From assembly GCF_014839805.1 (NCBI RefSeq), contig NC_051120.1:2976001-3040000 (forward strand): a DNA stretch of 64,000 nucleotides. Reading direction: 5' to 3'. Below the pieces are notes generated by a model that saw only the letters and a list, made by a program, of their open reading frames with translations, did not search any database and was not told where the DNA came from. The position numbers and the translations under genes were made by a program. Positions 35,396 to 44,913 of the stretch are shown piece by piece; the stretch's first letter is position 1, and each line of letters opens with the position of its first letter. This DNA comes from Manduca sexta. Its lineage: Eukaryota; Arthropoda; Insecta; Lepidoptera; Sphingidae.

Positions 35396-36432
35396 AGTAT
35401 TTAATAAAATGTCTAAATATTTAGGCTTGGCACACGAATTACTGACATGTGGGATATGGACTCTACAATTGTTGTCCCGATTGTCGTTCCTGTCCATGCA
35501 TAGATACCAAAGAGCCTCGACTAACATCTCTAGAAGCTCTCCATTGTCGTTAGGTTAAAGAACAAAAGCTAAAGGCAGTATTGCTGGACACGGCATGCAT
35601 TGAGTGGAGATTGCTCACTGTGAATCTCCAACCATCGATGGTTTGGTTCCTGAGTCATTTACATTTTTGAAATAGATATAAAAATGTGAAAAAAATACTT
35701 TCAATATAAAGTAAATATTACAGTATTATTTAATTTAAGAGGAAGTGTGAAAGAATATTTTTTAACATGAAAAACGTGATTGTCGGGAACAAATCGCCGA
35801 TTGCGATTAGACCGCCATTTGCACTACCAGTTTATACGTAATCTCTATTGTATATTTTCTATAAGACTTGATGTACAAGAGTTTAAATAAATAAACATTC
35901 ATAGCATTTACTATTAAAGTGATTATTAAAAAAAAACATATAAATCAATAAATTTCAAACCCAACACCCTGTTAGCGGCTGACCATCGCCCGCCGTCCGA
36001 GCATTGTACCGAGCGGGGATTCTCACGCCCGTTGCCATGGCAACCGATACCCGCGCCATATCACTGCCGATATTGACCGTAATTTGTAGGTTCGTGTACT
36101 GCGGAGATTTACTGCACCCAAGATATTTCATAGTAGAGCATACTTTTATGTGTAAAGGTTACTTCTGTTAGTTGTTGGCTTTATTGCCATTGATCTGACA
36201 TGTTAGATTGATAATAGCAGATTATTATCTGGAACTGTGGGATGATTATATATTATCAAATTTATTTCGGAATATTACATTGATCCAGTGGATTACAATA
36301 GTATTTTTCTAATTTATCTAAATATGTAAGGCGTCTATATTTAATATTTGAACGAAATCTAAGCTTCTTCCAAATTACGCATCTGTTAGTTGAAATCAAG
36401 TTCCCTGATGTAACTCAATTAAATTTGCACGT
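35396..36432. other. Unassigned sequence around a GC-rich block
   Basis: Contains the X-box island (35955-36090). The remainder is AT-rich with no gene recognised. Confidence 0.4.
35955..36090. promoter_or_regulatory. GC-rich block with a perfect RFX X-box
   Basis: GTTGCCATGGCAAC at 36031-36044 is a 14-bp perfect palindrome equal to the ideal X-box bound by RFX factors, which control ciliary genes in animals. It lies in a CpG-rich block in otherwise AT-rich DNA. A 34-codon minus-strand frame crosses the block but has no known domain. Whether it serves a gene outside the window cannot be seen. Confidence 0.45.
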
Positions 36433-36688
36433 ACGCATACCTTTACGCTTTTGGTCGCTGAGGAGGTAGACAGAGGTGAAACCAGGCACCCAATTTTTGC
36501 CAAGCGTATATTCCGTCCCGTGATGTAATAACGAGCGAGCTAATAACAATTATAGACGCAAATCCCAGATGACGAACTGATACTAAAAAAAAACAATTTC
36601 ACTGCCTGATCCCCAGATCGCTCATAAGTCTCGGTTTCGAATTGGTATTCGATTCGAGCGATGTCGCGCTCGCAAGCTATACAACTGA
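36433..36688 (-). mobile_element. SINE-A copy, old
   Basis: AGACAGAGGTGAAACCAGGC, TATTCCGTCCCGTGATGTAA and GATGACGAACTGATAC keep the SINE-A order. The head is scrambled (CTCGGTTTCGAATTGG). Confidence 0.7.
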
Positions 36689-37869
36689 AGGAATTAAATT
36701 AGGATTAATGTAATTTATCAATTATAATAGGATATCTCCCGGGTGATGCGGCGATGTCGATAAGGTCGATTCAATCACTGACAACGTGGTACTCATTAGA
36801 CGAAAATTTTTTAAAATTATCCTTTATCATCGTCTAAAACTAAACATACTTTCGATGGAAGAAAAAAATAGTGTAAAGTTTATTAATTAAAAATAATATA
36901 TAATTCAAATATTTCTTTCTTGCAGGTTATTTTTACATACATCTCACCTTTTTCCACGCTTTTGGGTTATACAGAGGTGTAACAACTACTTTATATTTTT
37001 TTCTTTTAATCATTCGTTTCGTTCGATCTTAGTTCGTCCATCGCAATTGTTTTGTAGTTCAACTCAACAACTAAGTCTCATCCAAATCCAATTTTTCAAA
37101 AGCTTAATCAGCTTAAACAGCCGCTAATTACTTTTCAAACTTAACCACCTTAATGACCACTAATTACACACTACCATAAAAAAGCACATAGCACCGTGAA
37201 ATTAATTAAGTCATTACAAAAAGCCGAATTACTGGCCGCCAGTGGAGTGTGACAGTGGCGCGTTTGGAACGCCTGGCGTGCCAGAGCGGCATGCCGACGA
37301 ATTGGGAAATGTAAAAAGTGGGCGTCTTAATTTTATTGGATGCCAGAATGATGGCATTAACGTTGTTTAGTGTGCCAGTTAATATTTTCATGTTAGTAAG
37401 TATAAGTATTATTCTTTATTTTGTTTCGTGTTATCAGGAAGATTAAGTATTAACTAGTCATGAATTGTTTAAGAATTAACGGGCTTTGGACCATTTTTGC
37501 TGATATATATTTAGCTCTTATCGGTCGAAATTTTTTGTGGACTTCACGTATGCATAATGCATGCATAAAGGCTGCACTATATAATGCATGTATAATGATG
37601 CCATTTTGGCGTGTTCAATAAAAAAATATTTAAACTCTTTCAAGTTCGAGAAATTGGGAGAGTTTGCGCAGAAGTAGGAAAAGACTTAATTTTAACAGTA
37701 TAAACAAATTACAAGTAGTATTTGGTGACAACAAAGATTTGAAGTTTTGGTTAGGTTAGTATATTTATATTTTAAATAGGACAAATTGTTACATTTTTTA
37801 TAAATAAGCAACAATTTTACGGCTTATTGACAGTCTAAAAGGCTATTTGGTTTTAAAACACCTATACAC
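36689..37869. other. Unassigned sequence
   Basis: Contains a SINE-A 3' fragment at about 36935-36985 (CACGCTTTTGGGTTATACAG) and a moderately GC-rich patch at 37220-37300 near several TAATTA sites (37080-37210). No gene seen. Confidence 0.4.
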
Positions 37870-37872
37870 TTA

Positions 37873-38802
37873 CCGTCTTATTATAAAACGAGGTTTAACT
37901 AAAAACTCTGGTTTAAACTTATGCAAATTACGGTTTATATAAAAATGGTATTACAAAAAGTGGTTTAACGATAAACCATGGACTATTTGATGGTCTAATG
38001 CTAAACCTCGGCGCCCCTGGTTTGACGATGGTCTAAATCGTAAATGTCAAATCACATTTCAAATCATTTGTCAGACTATCTCTTAAATTGGCGTCTGTTT
38101 CATTGTCTTGTGTTATTTTTTATCGAGAATGGATATTAACGTGGTAGATTCAGTCGATATTGAGGATATTGAAGCCGTTGAGCTACTGGAAACGCCACGC
38201 CGACTCGATAGACTCGACTCAGTACTCCAATTTTCAGATCATTTTTTTTTTTCGTTAATTCATCACAATATTACAAAGAGTCAATTGTTCTATACAATAA
38301 GACACTGATAATAAATTTCAAAGCTATTTGTAATAGTCACCGCAATAGTTTTGTTTAATGTTATGGTTTCGTATAACGCGCGGGAAGCTTACGTTTCGTA
38401 ACACGCATTTTGATGTATTACCAGCTAATACAACATTAGTCAAAACTTGAAACCTAAACAAAACTGCAATCGAAGTTACAACTATTGTTGATCTTGGAGC
38501 AAAATAACCAAGGCTTAATATTTTTAATACTCCTAAACATTGTTTAATCATTAACATTGTATGCAAACGTTTTCTTTTTTGGGTATATGGAACGTTGCGA
38601 TTAAATGATGTATTGAACGAATGTTGTTTGTATTTGTCTGTGGTTTATATGTAGGCCATGGTTCAAATGGCGGTACTAAGAAGTCTACGGTTTTTATGAG
38701 TTTTGTAATACGGACAAATTTAAACCATGGTTTCCCAGATAAGCCTGGTTTTGTTAGTACAGGTTTAGGCTAAGGTTTATTTCGATTTTTGTAATAAGAC
38801 GG
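37873..38802 (+). mobile_element. MITE-2: 930-bp Harbinger-like element, TTA TSD
   Basis: The left end CCGTCTTATTATAAAA and the right end (reverse complement CCGTCTTATTACAAAA) match at 15 of 16 bases. TTA flanks both ends (37870-37872, 38803-38805). The sub-terminal regions share GGTTTAAA/GGTTT-rich words. TTA target duplications are typical of PIF/Harbinger transposons. Longer than most MITEs, and it contains a short transposase-like frame, so it is probably an internally deleted derivative of an autonomous element. Confidence 0.8.
38129..38308 (+). pseudogene. Possible Harbinger transposase N-terminal remnant
   Basis: A short frame inside MITE-2, read from the ATG at 38129 although the open frame extends upstream to 38108. 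It begins MDINVVDSVDIEDIEAVELL, then TPRRLDRLD, and runs into low-complexity sequence (FFFS) before a stop. The acidic start followed by an ETPRR-type segment resembles insect HARBI1-type transposase N-termini as I know them. No DDE catalytic domain exists in the element, so it cannot encode an active transposase. The match is short and could be chance. Confidence 0.4.
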
Positions 38803-38805
38803 TTA

Positions 38806-39483
38806 AAGTTTATTTTAAAAATTAGACACTTAATTTTATATATTAATATTCTAATATTTTTTGAAAGTCCATTTACGTAATGCGTAAAAAAATCTTAATT
38901 AATTGCAAATAAATATTTTGATATGGAAACACTATCAAAAGTTTTTTTTTTCAAAATTAGACATTTACTTTTTTGTATTAAAATTTTATAATTTGTCCTT
39001 ACCCCATTAACGTAATGCGTATTATTTTTTATTATTTGCAAATAAATATACGGTTTATATATCAGACATATAAAACCTGGCAAGTTGTATAAAAAATATA
39101 TTCCCTCAAAAAAGGCATAGAAAATTCAATTTCTAAACAAAACCTAGCTCTACAGATCGGAATTCATCTCAAAAGCATTACTTCCTAAATTCCCCCCATA
39201 CCAATGCGTCTCTAAATAATCGATACGATACAAGCCGTGTCTTAACCAATTTACCGAGACCCATCGTAATTCTATTCATTTTAATACTCTACATAGAGTA
39301 AGGCGCTTAATAGCACAGCTCTGACTAAACTGGTCGTTTTGCGTACGCCACAAAAAGGATACCCAATTCTGTCGGTGTAAAATGCTTAATCAAACTCACA
39401 AAAAGACGGACTCCAGAATTTGTGGAATGCTTGTTCGGTGTGTTAAATAGTGAGAGCACTTAGAAACGGTTCTATTGACAGTA
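38806..39483. other. Unassigned AT-rich sequence
   Basis: No gene seen. Two related stretches (CATTTACGTAATGCGTA...TTGCAAATAAATAT at 38870-38915 and CCCATTAACGTAATGCGTA...TTGCAAATAAATAT at 39003-39052) form a diverged ~133-bp duplication. Confidence 0.5.
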
Positions 39484-39494
39484 TAAAATGTTTT

Positions 39495-39862
39495 ATGAGT
39501 GTCTCGGTGGCGTAGTTGTATTGGGTATATGGTACTAGTACAACTATTCCGCTGAGGTCCCGGGTACGAATCCAAGATCGGGTTAAAACAATGGGTTTTT
39601 TAATCTTCGCAATTACTCAGTCTCAGGATTTTCGCGGTATGATACCTAGGAAAGCACGAAAAGCTGTTAGTCCTGCGCTTGATCTCTCTCCGGTCATGTC
39701 GGATAGCCGTCTCACCGGACTATGAGAGTGAAGGAACAGAAAGTGCACCTCTGTATTGCGCACACGCTTGAGCATTATAAAATGTCCCGCGTACCTGGAT
39801 GATCTCTGTTGAGATTGGCCGTCGTGGCCGAAATTCGGCTAGGAGAGATTAATTCATTCATT
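39495..39862 (+). mobile_element. SINE-B, full length, 11-bp TSD
   Basis: A 368-bp tRNA-derived SINE between perfect copies of TAAAATGTTTT (39484-39494 and 39863-39873). A box TGGCGTAGTTG and B box GGTACGAATCC lie in the head. The body is distinct from SINE-A (TCTCCGGTCATGTCGGATAG, GTGCACCTCTGTATTGCGC, GATTGGCCGTCGTGGCCGAA). The 3' tail is ATTCATTCATT. The 69-codon frame inside is not a gene. Confidence 0.95.
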
Positions 39863-39873
39863 TAAAATGTTTT

Positions 39874-40254
39874 GACTATCTACAATTGTATGGCAGCTAT
39901 TAATTGGGTAGTTATCGATTGTCTTAAGGCAATAAATCATCCCCGAACGGATAAACGGAGACTCAACCAGAGCATTCGTTTTCGTCATGTGTATTCCGCA
40001 CATATTTGCTTTATTTTTTCTTTCAACAGTCACTCTACTAAAATATGTTTTTTTAATTTAATACAAATTATCTATGATACGACATTTTTTATGTCCTGCC
40101 AAAATTACTTGACTGCACCTAGTAATAAGAAAATGTCAATCGGAAAGCGATGTAAGTGCTTCGTCACGCTCCTCTTGAATTACCGATATACCAATAAATA
40201 AAATATTGCTAAATAAAAAATTATTAGACTCACTATTTGACCAAACGCCGACAA
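39874..40254. other. Spacer upstream of the tRNA gene
   Basis: Carries a 109-codon plus-strand frame (39872-40201), the longest one outside repeats apart from SINE artefacts. I recognise no domain in it, and its cysteine/phenylalanine/isoleucine-rich make-up looks like chance in AT-rich DNA. Confidence 0.35.
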
Positions 40255-40336
40255 GACGAGGTGGCCGAGAGGTTAAGGCGTTGGACTGCTAATCCAATGT
40301 GCTCTGCACGCGTGGGTTCGAATCCCATCCTCGTCG
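40255..40336 (+). tRNA. tRNA-Ser (anticodon GCT)
   Basis: An 82-nt intact gene that decodes AGC/AGU serine codons. Acceptor stem GACGAGG pairs with CCTCGTC (40329-40335), with discriminator G at 40336. Anticodon stem TTGGA/TCCAA holds loop CTGCTAA with GCT at 40288-40290. The long variable arm GTGC-TCT-GCAC is the hallmark of class II serine tRNAs. The T arm is GTGGG/CCCAT with TTCGAAT. Internal promoters are A box TGGCCGAGAGG (40262-40272) and B box GGTTCGAATCC (40315-40325). No intron. The CCA end is not encoded, as usual in eukaryotes. All stems pair, so it is probably functional rather than a SINE head. Confidence 0.97.
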
Positions 40337-40341
40337 ATTAG

Positions 40342-40346
40342 TTTTT
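40342..40346 (+). terminator. Pol III terminator T5
   Basis: A run of five T on the coding strand, 6 bp after the tRNA-Ser gene, the normal RNA polymerase III stop. Confidence 0.85.
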
Positions 40347-41250
40347 ATATTATAAATTCGGTTCTATTAATAAAAAAATAAAATAAAATATACCTATAGT
40401 TATAAATGGGTAAGTTTGTGACGTTTTTTAATACATAAACTATGAAATGGGTTTCGATGGAGTTTAGCGCTTTGATTAGCTCACTGAAGTCTTTAAAAGA
40501 ACTTCCCTTTTATGCATGGAATAAACTTTTATACGAAAGAAGCTGTGATCAAAATTTAGTCATTAAATAAAAAAATTACAGTGTTCTTGCTACATAATAC
40601 CGAACAAATCCCATCAAAGCGTAATTTTTCAAAAACCGCTCTACAATCTCTAGTTAATTTATTTTCCGTTCCAATAACATAAAGTAATCGGGTAATGTAA
40701 GGAAATGGGCGCATTATGCGGCGGCTCGGCACGTGCACACAGGATTGTTTTATTCCGCACAAAAGTATTCGACGCGGCACACCCGACCAATAAAACATAT
40801 GAGATGCGTTAGTGATGTGCGTATATCGATAAGCTGGATACGATCTGTTGATTTATAAAAAATAATCACACTTCTGTACATACATTTATAATGGAAAAAA
40901 TATTTACAGACAAGATAAAATAAAGGAATACAGAAGATATAATAAAACAATATAAAAGTTAGAATCTCTGTTTCTATTCCATAATTGTGTCTTTTCTTCG
41001 CCATAGTGTTAAAGTAGGTAAGGAAGGAAGGACGGAAGGTAGTTTTATAACAAAATCAGAAAATATATAAATTTTGAGTTAGGTAACTTTAGTTCTAAAA
41101 GTGCGATATGTCTCAATTTGAATCTCACATGGGACTGTCGGTCGATAGACGTCAGACACCAGTCCTAAAAACTAATCCAAATCCGATGAGCTCATTTTTT
41201 TTTTGTCACTACTCTCATGTTCGTGTCATATGGGTAGGTAAATAGAACGA
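40347..41250. other. Unassigned sequence
   Basis: Frames at 40556-40798 and 40750-41004 show no domains. A small GC-rich patch with a CACGTG E-box lies at about 40705-40740. Confidence 0.4.
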
Positions 41251-41411
41251 TCTCGAAGAAACCTACATACCTATGAATTTTCTGAAAGAATTTCGAAGAT
41301 AAGATCTGCCATCCCAACTAAGCTAGCGTGATGGACTAAGACCTAAATCCTCTCAATTATAGAGAAGGGCCGTACTCAGCTGTGCCCAGTAGGGCTGGTA
41401 TTATTTTTTTA
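41251..41411 (+). mobile_element. SINE-C 3' half, old
   Basis: GAAACCTACATACCTATGAA, AGCTAGCGTGATGGACTAAG, CTCTCAATTATAGAGAAGG and CAGTAGGGCTGGTATTATT follow the SINE-C order with heavy divergence. Confidence 0.7.
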
Positions 41412-43420
41412 GGATAGGTAAATCCGAACTTCCTGAAACCATAATCGACTCCACCCCACCCCTAGCGGCGGATCGCATAGCGGCGCGTACGCAGGAATCT
41501 CGCGTTACGCAGCCTATCCCACTTTCCATTTCCTCACTGCATTACAATGGGTTTTTATATCGAATCTTATTCGACGGGAAACAATGTGAACGATCGCTGG
41601 GCGCATGCCGCGGGGTATTTTATCATTTGGAATATAAAATAAATTTCAACGCGTTGAAAGCTATTGTTGAGTTTGCTGAATTTAATTATTTTGTCTTTGG
41701 TGTGATGGTGTTGAAGCAAGTTTTGTAATATATGTAAATGAAAATAATTGCAGCCATTTCATGTACAGAAATAATTTTACTGTGTCGATATGGAACCCGC
41801 AGTCTTGTATTAGTCTCCGTACCATAAGGGCTGAAATAACTTTGTTCACTTTAACCGTGAAAGTGTATCTCTATATAAAGTATCGCTATATAGGCCTATG
41901 CACCTGGGCTTTGAACCGTGAGACTGTGTTCGATACCCCGGCCGAGTTCCCAAATTATCTAGATTCTTTTGATCTGTCAAAAATTGTTTCAATTCTTGTT
42001 ATAAGATTGTGATATGTAAGTATATACAGCCATATAAATTAACGGAAAATAAGCTTGATAATCTAATTGACCTCTGTCTATCCCTTTCAGCTAATACCGT
42101 GACCCTTAAGCGTGTATATACACGGATATTAAGACCTTTCCTTTCTACTACATCTAACCAACATGCCATAAGCCATTTCATCTAACCACCACACAATTTC
42201 ACAAAACAGATTTGAACACTCAAAACTGAACGCACGTTACTGTTACCATAGTCCATAAGTGATTGTAAAGCGACCGTGTTTGACCATAGTAATTTCTGTT
42301 ATACGACTATCCCCCCCATTTTCTCTCCTACAACGAGATAAGATGAAATTACTGAAATTATTGGTCGTAAGAACCACCTAACGTTGAGTGAAGCGTGTCC
42401 CGTGTGTTTACGTACGGGTGCGAAGTGCGTCAAACGGAGCATAGCTGAGGATAAAGGTAAAATTAGAGAGACTAATAATAGGTTATTATGTCATTCGTTT
42501 TGTATAATATATTAGGATCCTTTTGCATGAACGGTGGTAATATAGCGTAGTAAAGTTATGTACTGTAGAACCAGCCGACTTGTCGGAAGTGGAGTCCCTC
42601 TCGCACACAAAACTGACTGCGATTTGGAAACCCAATTATCTTAGTCTCTCTTACCCACTCGGTTACTTAAATACCAGTTATGCACTTATTATGTGCTGAA
42701 ATCATTGATTTTATTTATGATGCAGAAAAAACGTAGTATTCAAATCTCTAGACTGTGACGCTAGACTGTGACCTTATGACTATTCAAAGAAAAGAACATC
42801 ATTTAAAACCTTGGCTTACAAAGATTTGCATGGCATAAAGGCATTTCATGCTTAGTTTTAAATACCGAGTAAATACCCTAGCGAAGGCAAGGGTTGTTCT
42901 TCAACATTGCTCTTTATGCAGCAGCTATAAGGTACAAAATGGCAGTACCTATTCAGACTCTTATATACGCACGTATTTAGACAAACTATCTCATTTTCCC
43001 ACCCTAATTCCTCTTAATTAGTTGGCAACCAGTTCTTGCTCGACAAACTTTACTGAATTGACAAGCAATATTCTCTTGCTCGACGTAATTAACCTCTGTA
43101 TGTTTTCACCACCAACTGGCGTTAACGGCCAACCCAGGCCAGCGTAGCTAACAATGTTTAGTCTTAAATGATATGATTATTGAAATTTTGAAACAAGACG
43201 CTCTTTAGACGCATGATGTACGAGGTTGGATATACGAGCATGGAAAATTAAACAACGTGCGTTAAACTATAAGGTAGAGTAAAGAAAGGAATAGTCCTCC
43301 TTTAAATGTCATTGTCAGTGCAACACTTTTTTATGATTTTGATTTTTAGATAGACTAGACGGTTTTAACTCTTGGGAGAAGCAATCTCCGAAAAATTGGA
43401 TTGAAAAAAATCCACACAAT
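41412..43420. other. Unassigned sequence
   Basis: A CpG-rich patch at 41455-41620 (GCGGCGGATCGCATAGCGGC; GGGCGCATGCCGCGGGG) may be regulatory. A B-box-like GTTCGATACCCC at about 41928-41939 may be a SINE remnant. No gene recognised. Confidence 0.4.
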
Positions 43421-43424
43421 ATAC

Positions 43425-43690
43425 ACTCTTACTTATAAAAAAATCGTAAACCTATGCTTAGTTAAAACACAAATTTACTCGATCAGCTGTAAGTCAAAAC
43501 CCGCATCTTGCCTCTTAATAAGTTTTAAACTAGGAACTGTGATGTTTTTGACAGCTATTTAAGTAATTCTTATTATTCTTAATGCTGAAACAAGTTTATA
43601 AGTAAGACTGTATGTCTTACTAAACCGAGACTCGAACCCAAGAGTTTCCAGTCCACAGCCAATATAAGCGACCACTAGACCATTGAGATA
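43425..43690 (-). mobile_element. SINE-E, with tRNA-like head
   Basis: Read on the minus strand from 43690: A box TGGTCTAGTGG and B box GGGTTCGAGTCTC give a tRNA-like head. The body that follows is shared with 50731-50930 (CTTATAAACTTGTTTAAGC, AATAGCTGTCAAAAACATC, TACAGCTGATCGAGTAAAT). The 3' end is TTTTTTTATAAGTAAGA. Confidence 0.7.
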
Positions 43691-43774
43691 TTGTAAATAC
43701 AAAAACTTACTATAATGGAACGTTAAAGTAATTTTTACTTCCAATAAAACTAAGATCAAAACGTAATTGTATAC

Positions 43775-43932
43775 TGATAAATATTACTTTAAATAGATGA
43801 AATCAGAAATTTATATAGGTAATGCGAAATAAAATACGTCTTGTCAATACAAGACAACAGACCAGAGTGTCAGTACATTTATTTTTTATAATAGTTTCAT
43901 TACATATAATTCTACTAATCTATGATCTAACA
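43775..43932 (-). repeat. Copia 3' LTR
   Basis: 158 bp; on the minus strand it runs TGTTAGATCATAG... to ...AATATTTATCA, with TG/CA ends. Downstream of the purine tract in the element's direction. Confidence 0.95.
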
Positions 43933-43944
43933 TCCTCCCCAAAA
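43933..43944 (-). other. Polypurine tract of the copia element
   Basis: TTTTGGGGAGGA on the minus strand, directly before the 3' LTR: the plus-strand DNA primer site. It overlaps the end of the RNase H reading frame. Confidence 0.85.
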
Positions 43945-44124
43945 CGTAGTCCCATTTCTCGAACACATTCTTGGAATTTAATGCGTGTTGTAGGTTTAGT
44001 AAGTATGTCAGTCACCATTCTTTCGGTACTCATGTACAATAATTTTTATTTCCTTTTTAGAAACCTTTTCACGCAGAAAATGATATCTTATGTCAATATG
44101 TTTGCTACGGGCACAATACGACTT
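43933..44124 (-). pseudogene. RNase H C-terminal remnant of copia pol
   Basis: Starts with ARSKHIDIRYHFLREKV at 44112, the conserved block near the end of copia RNase H. It then loses frame (stop after about 17 more codons) and resumes one frame over near 44020 with MVTDILTKP and a KFQECVREMGL ending. One frameshift and total loss of upstream pol make it non-functional. The junction to gag sequence lies at about 44124-44135. Confidence 0.85.
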
Positions 44125-44132
44125 CGTCAAAT

Positions 44133-44604
44133 TTACTTTTCAATTGTTGTTTCATTTCCTTTCACATTGACATAATAGGCTGAGGATTCGGACCCTTTGA
44201 CGTCTTGTAATAACTTCGTTTTGACAAAATCAGCACTAACGGGCACACCAGAGCTTTCTATAGCTATAATCATCGGTTTGTAGACTTCAGGGAGGTCAGC
44301 GAGTAGCAATTTACTGAGCCACTCGTCTCCTACTACAAAGTTATTTCTGAGCTTGTGTGCTGCTGTCGTCACTTTATTAATATAATCCTCAACACATAAT
44401 AAACCTACTTTTCTGCTGAGCCCGGAGTCATCAAAGACTTGCTCTAATTTCGACCATACCTGTTTCGCCGTAGTCACCTCCCGGTTCAATAGTGTCCCAT
44501 AGCTCCTCATGTTCCAAATAGTTTTTAACGGCGAATTTCCACGTTGGATAATTTTCTCTGCCAATTAACTTCTCGATGGTACCAATGGATATTTGTGAAT
44601 TCAT
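44133..44604 (-). pseudogene. Internally deleted copia gag
   Basis: The natural start codon is at 44604-44602 (MNSQISIGTI...). The first ~40 codons follow one frame to about 44485 (...ELWDTIEP). A deletion then moves the sequence to another frame, where typical copia gag resumes (AKQVWSKLEQ, FDDSGLSRKVGLL, YINKVTTAAHKLR, DEWLSKLLLADLP, KPMIIAIESSG, FVKTKLLQDV). A second, in-frame gap falls after KVGLL, where the family usually has about a dozen more residues. No zinc-knuckle follows. The gag protein cannot be made intact from this copy. Confidence 0.9.
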
Positions 44605-44739
44605 TTTTGCAGTTCGTTGAAAAACTTCTAGAACAAAATGTCGCTCGTGGTTGACCGGTGAATCTCTATCAATTTTATCCCATTTAATCGCGTGACTATT
44701 TCGGTAAAAAACTGATTTAATCTTTTACGGAGTAATAAT

Positions 44740-44750
44740 GGCCCATAACC
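44740..44750 (-). other. Primer binding site (initiator tRNA-Met, internal)
   Basis: GGTTATGGGCC on the minus strand immediately after the 5' LTR. It is complementary to the anticodon-arm region of initiator tRNA-Met (GGCCCATAACC), the half-tRNA priming mode known for copia elements. Confidence 0.85.
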
Positions 44751-44908
44751 TGATAAATATTACTTTAAATAGATGAAATCAGAAATTTATATAGGTAATG
44801 CGAAATAAAATACGTCTTGTCAATACAAGACAACAGACCAGAGTGTCAGTACATTTATTTTTATAATAGTTTTTATTACATATAATTCTACTAATCTATG
44901 ATCTAACA
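44751..44908 (-). repeat. Copia 5' LTR
   Basis: 158 bp, near-identical to the 3' LTR. Differences are a T-run length and a TTTC/TTTTT change near 44870. Confidence 0.95.
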
Positions 44909-44913
44909 TATAC

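Larger units (their letters stand above)
43775..44908 (-). mobile_element. Non-autonomous copia-type LTR retrotransposon
   Basis: A complete 1134-bp insertion on the minus strand. TATAC target duplications lie at 43770-43774 and 44909-44913, with two 158-bp LTRs, a primer site complementary to initiator tRNA-Met, a purine tract and an 818-bp interior. The interior keeps gag pieces and the very end of the RNase H region. Protease, integrase and reverse transcriptase are gone, so movement would need proteins from an intact relative. The two LTRs differ by about one substitution and two single-base indels, so insertion is recent. Confidence 0.95.

Noticed and set aside
39872..40201. 109-codon frame upstream of tRNA-Ser
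   Set aside because: No recognisable domain or start context, and AT-rich composition; it begins inside the SINE-B target duplication.
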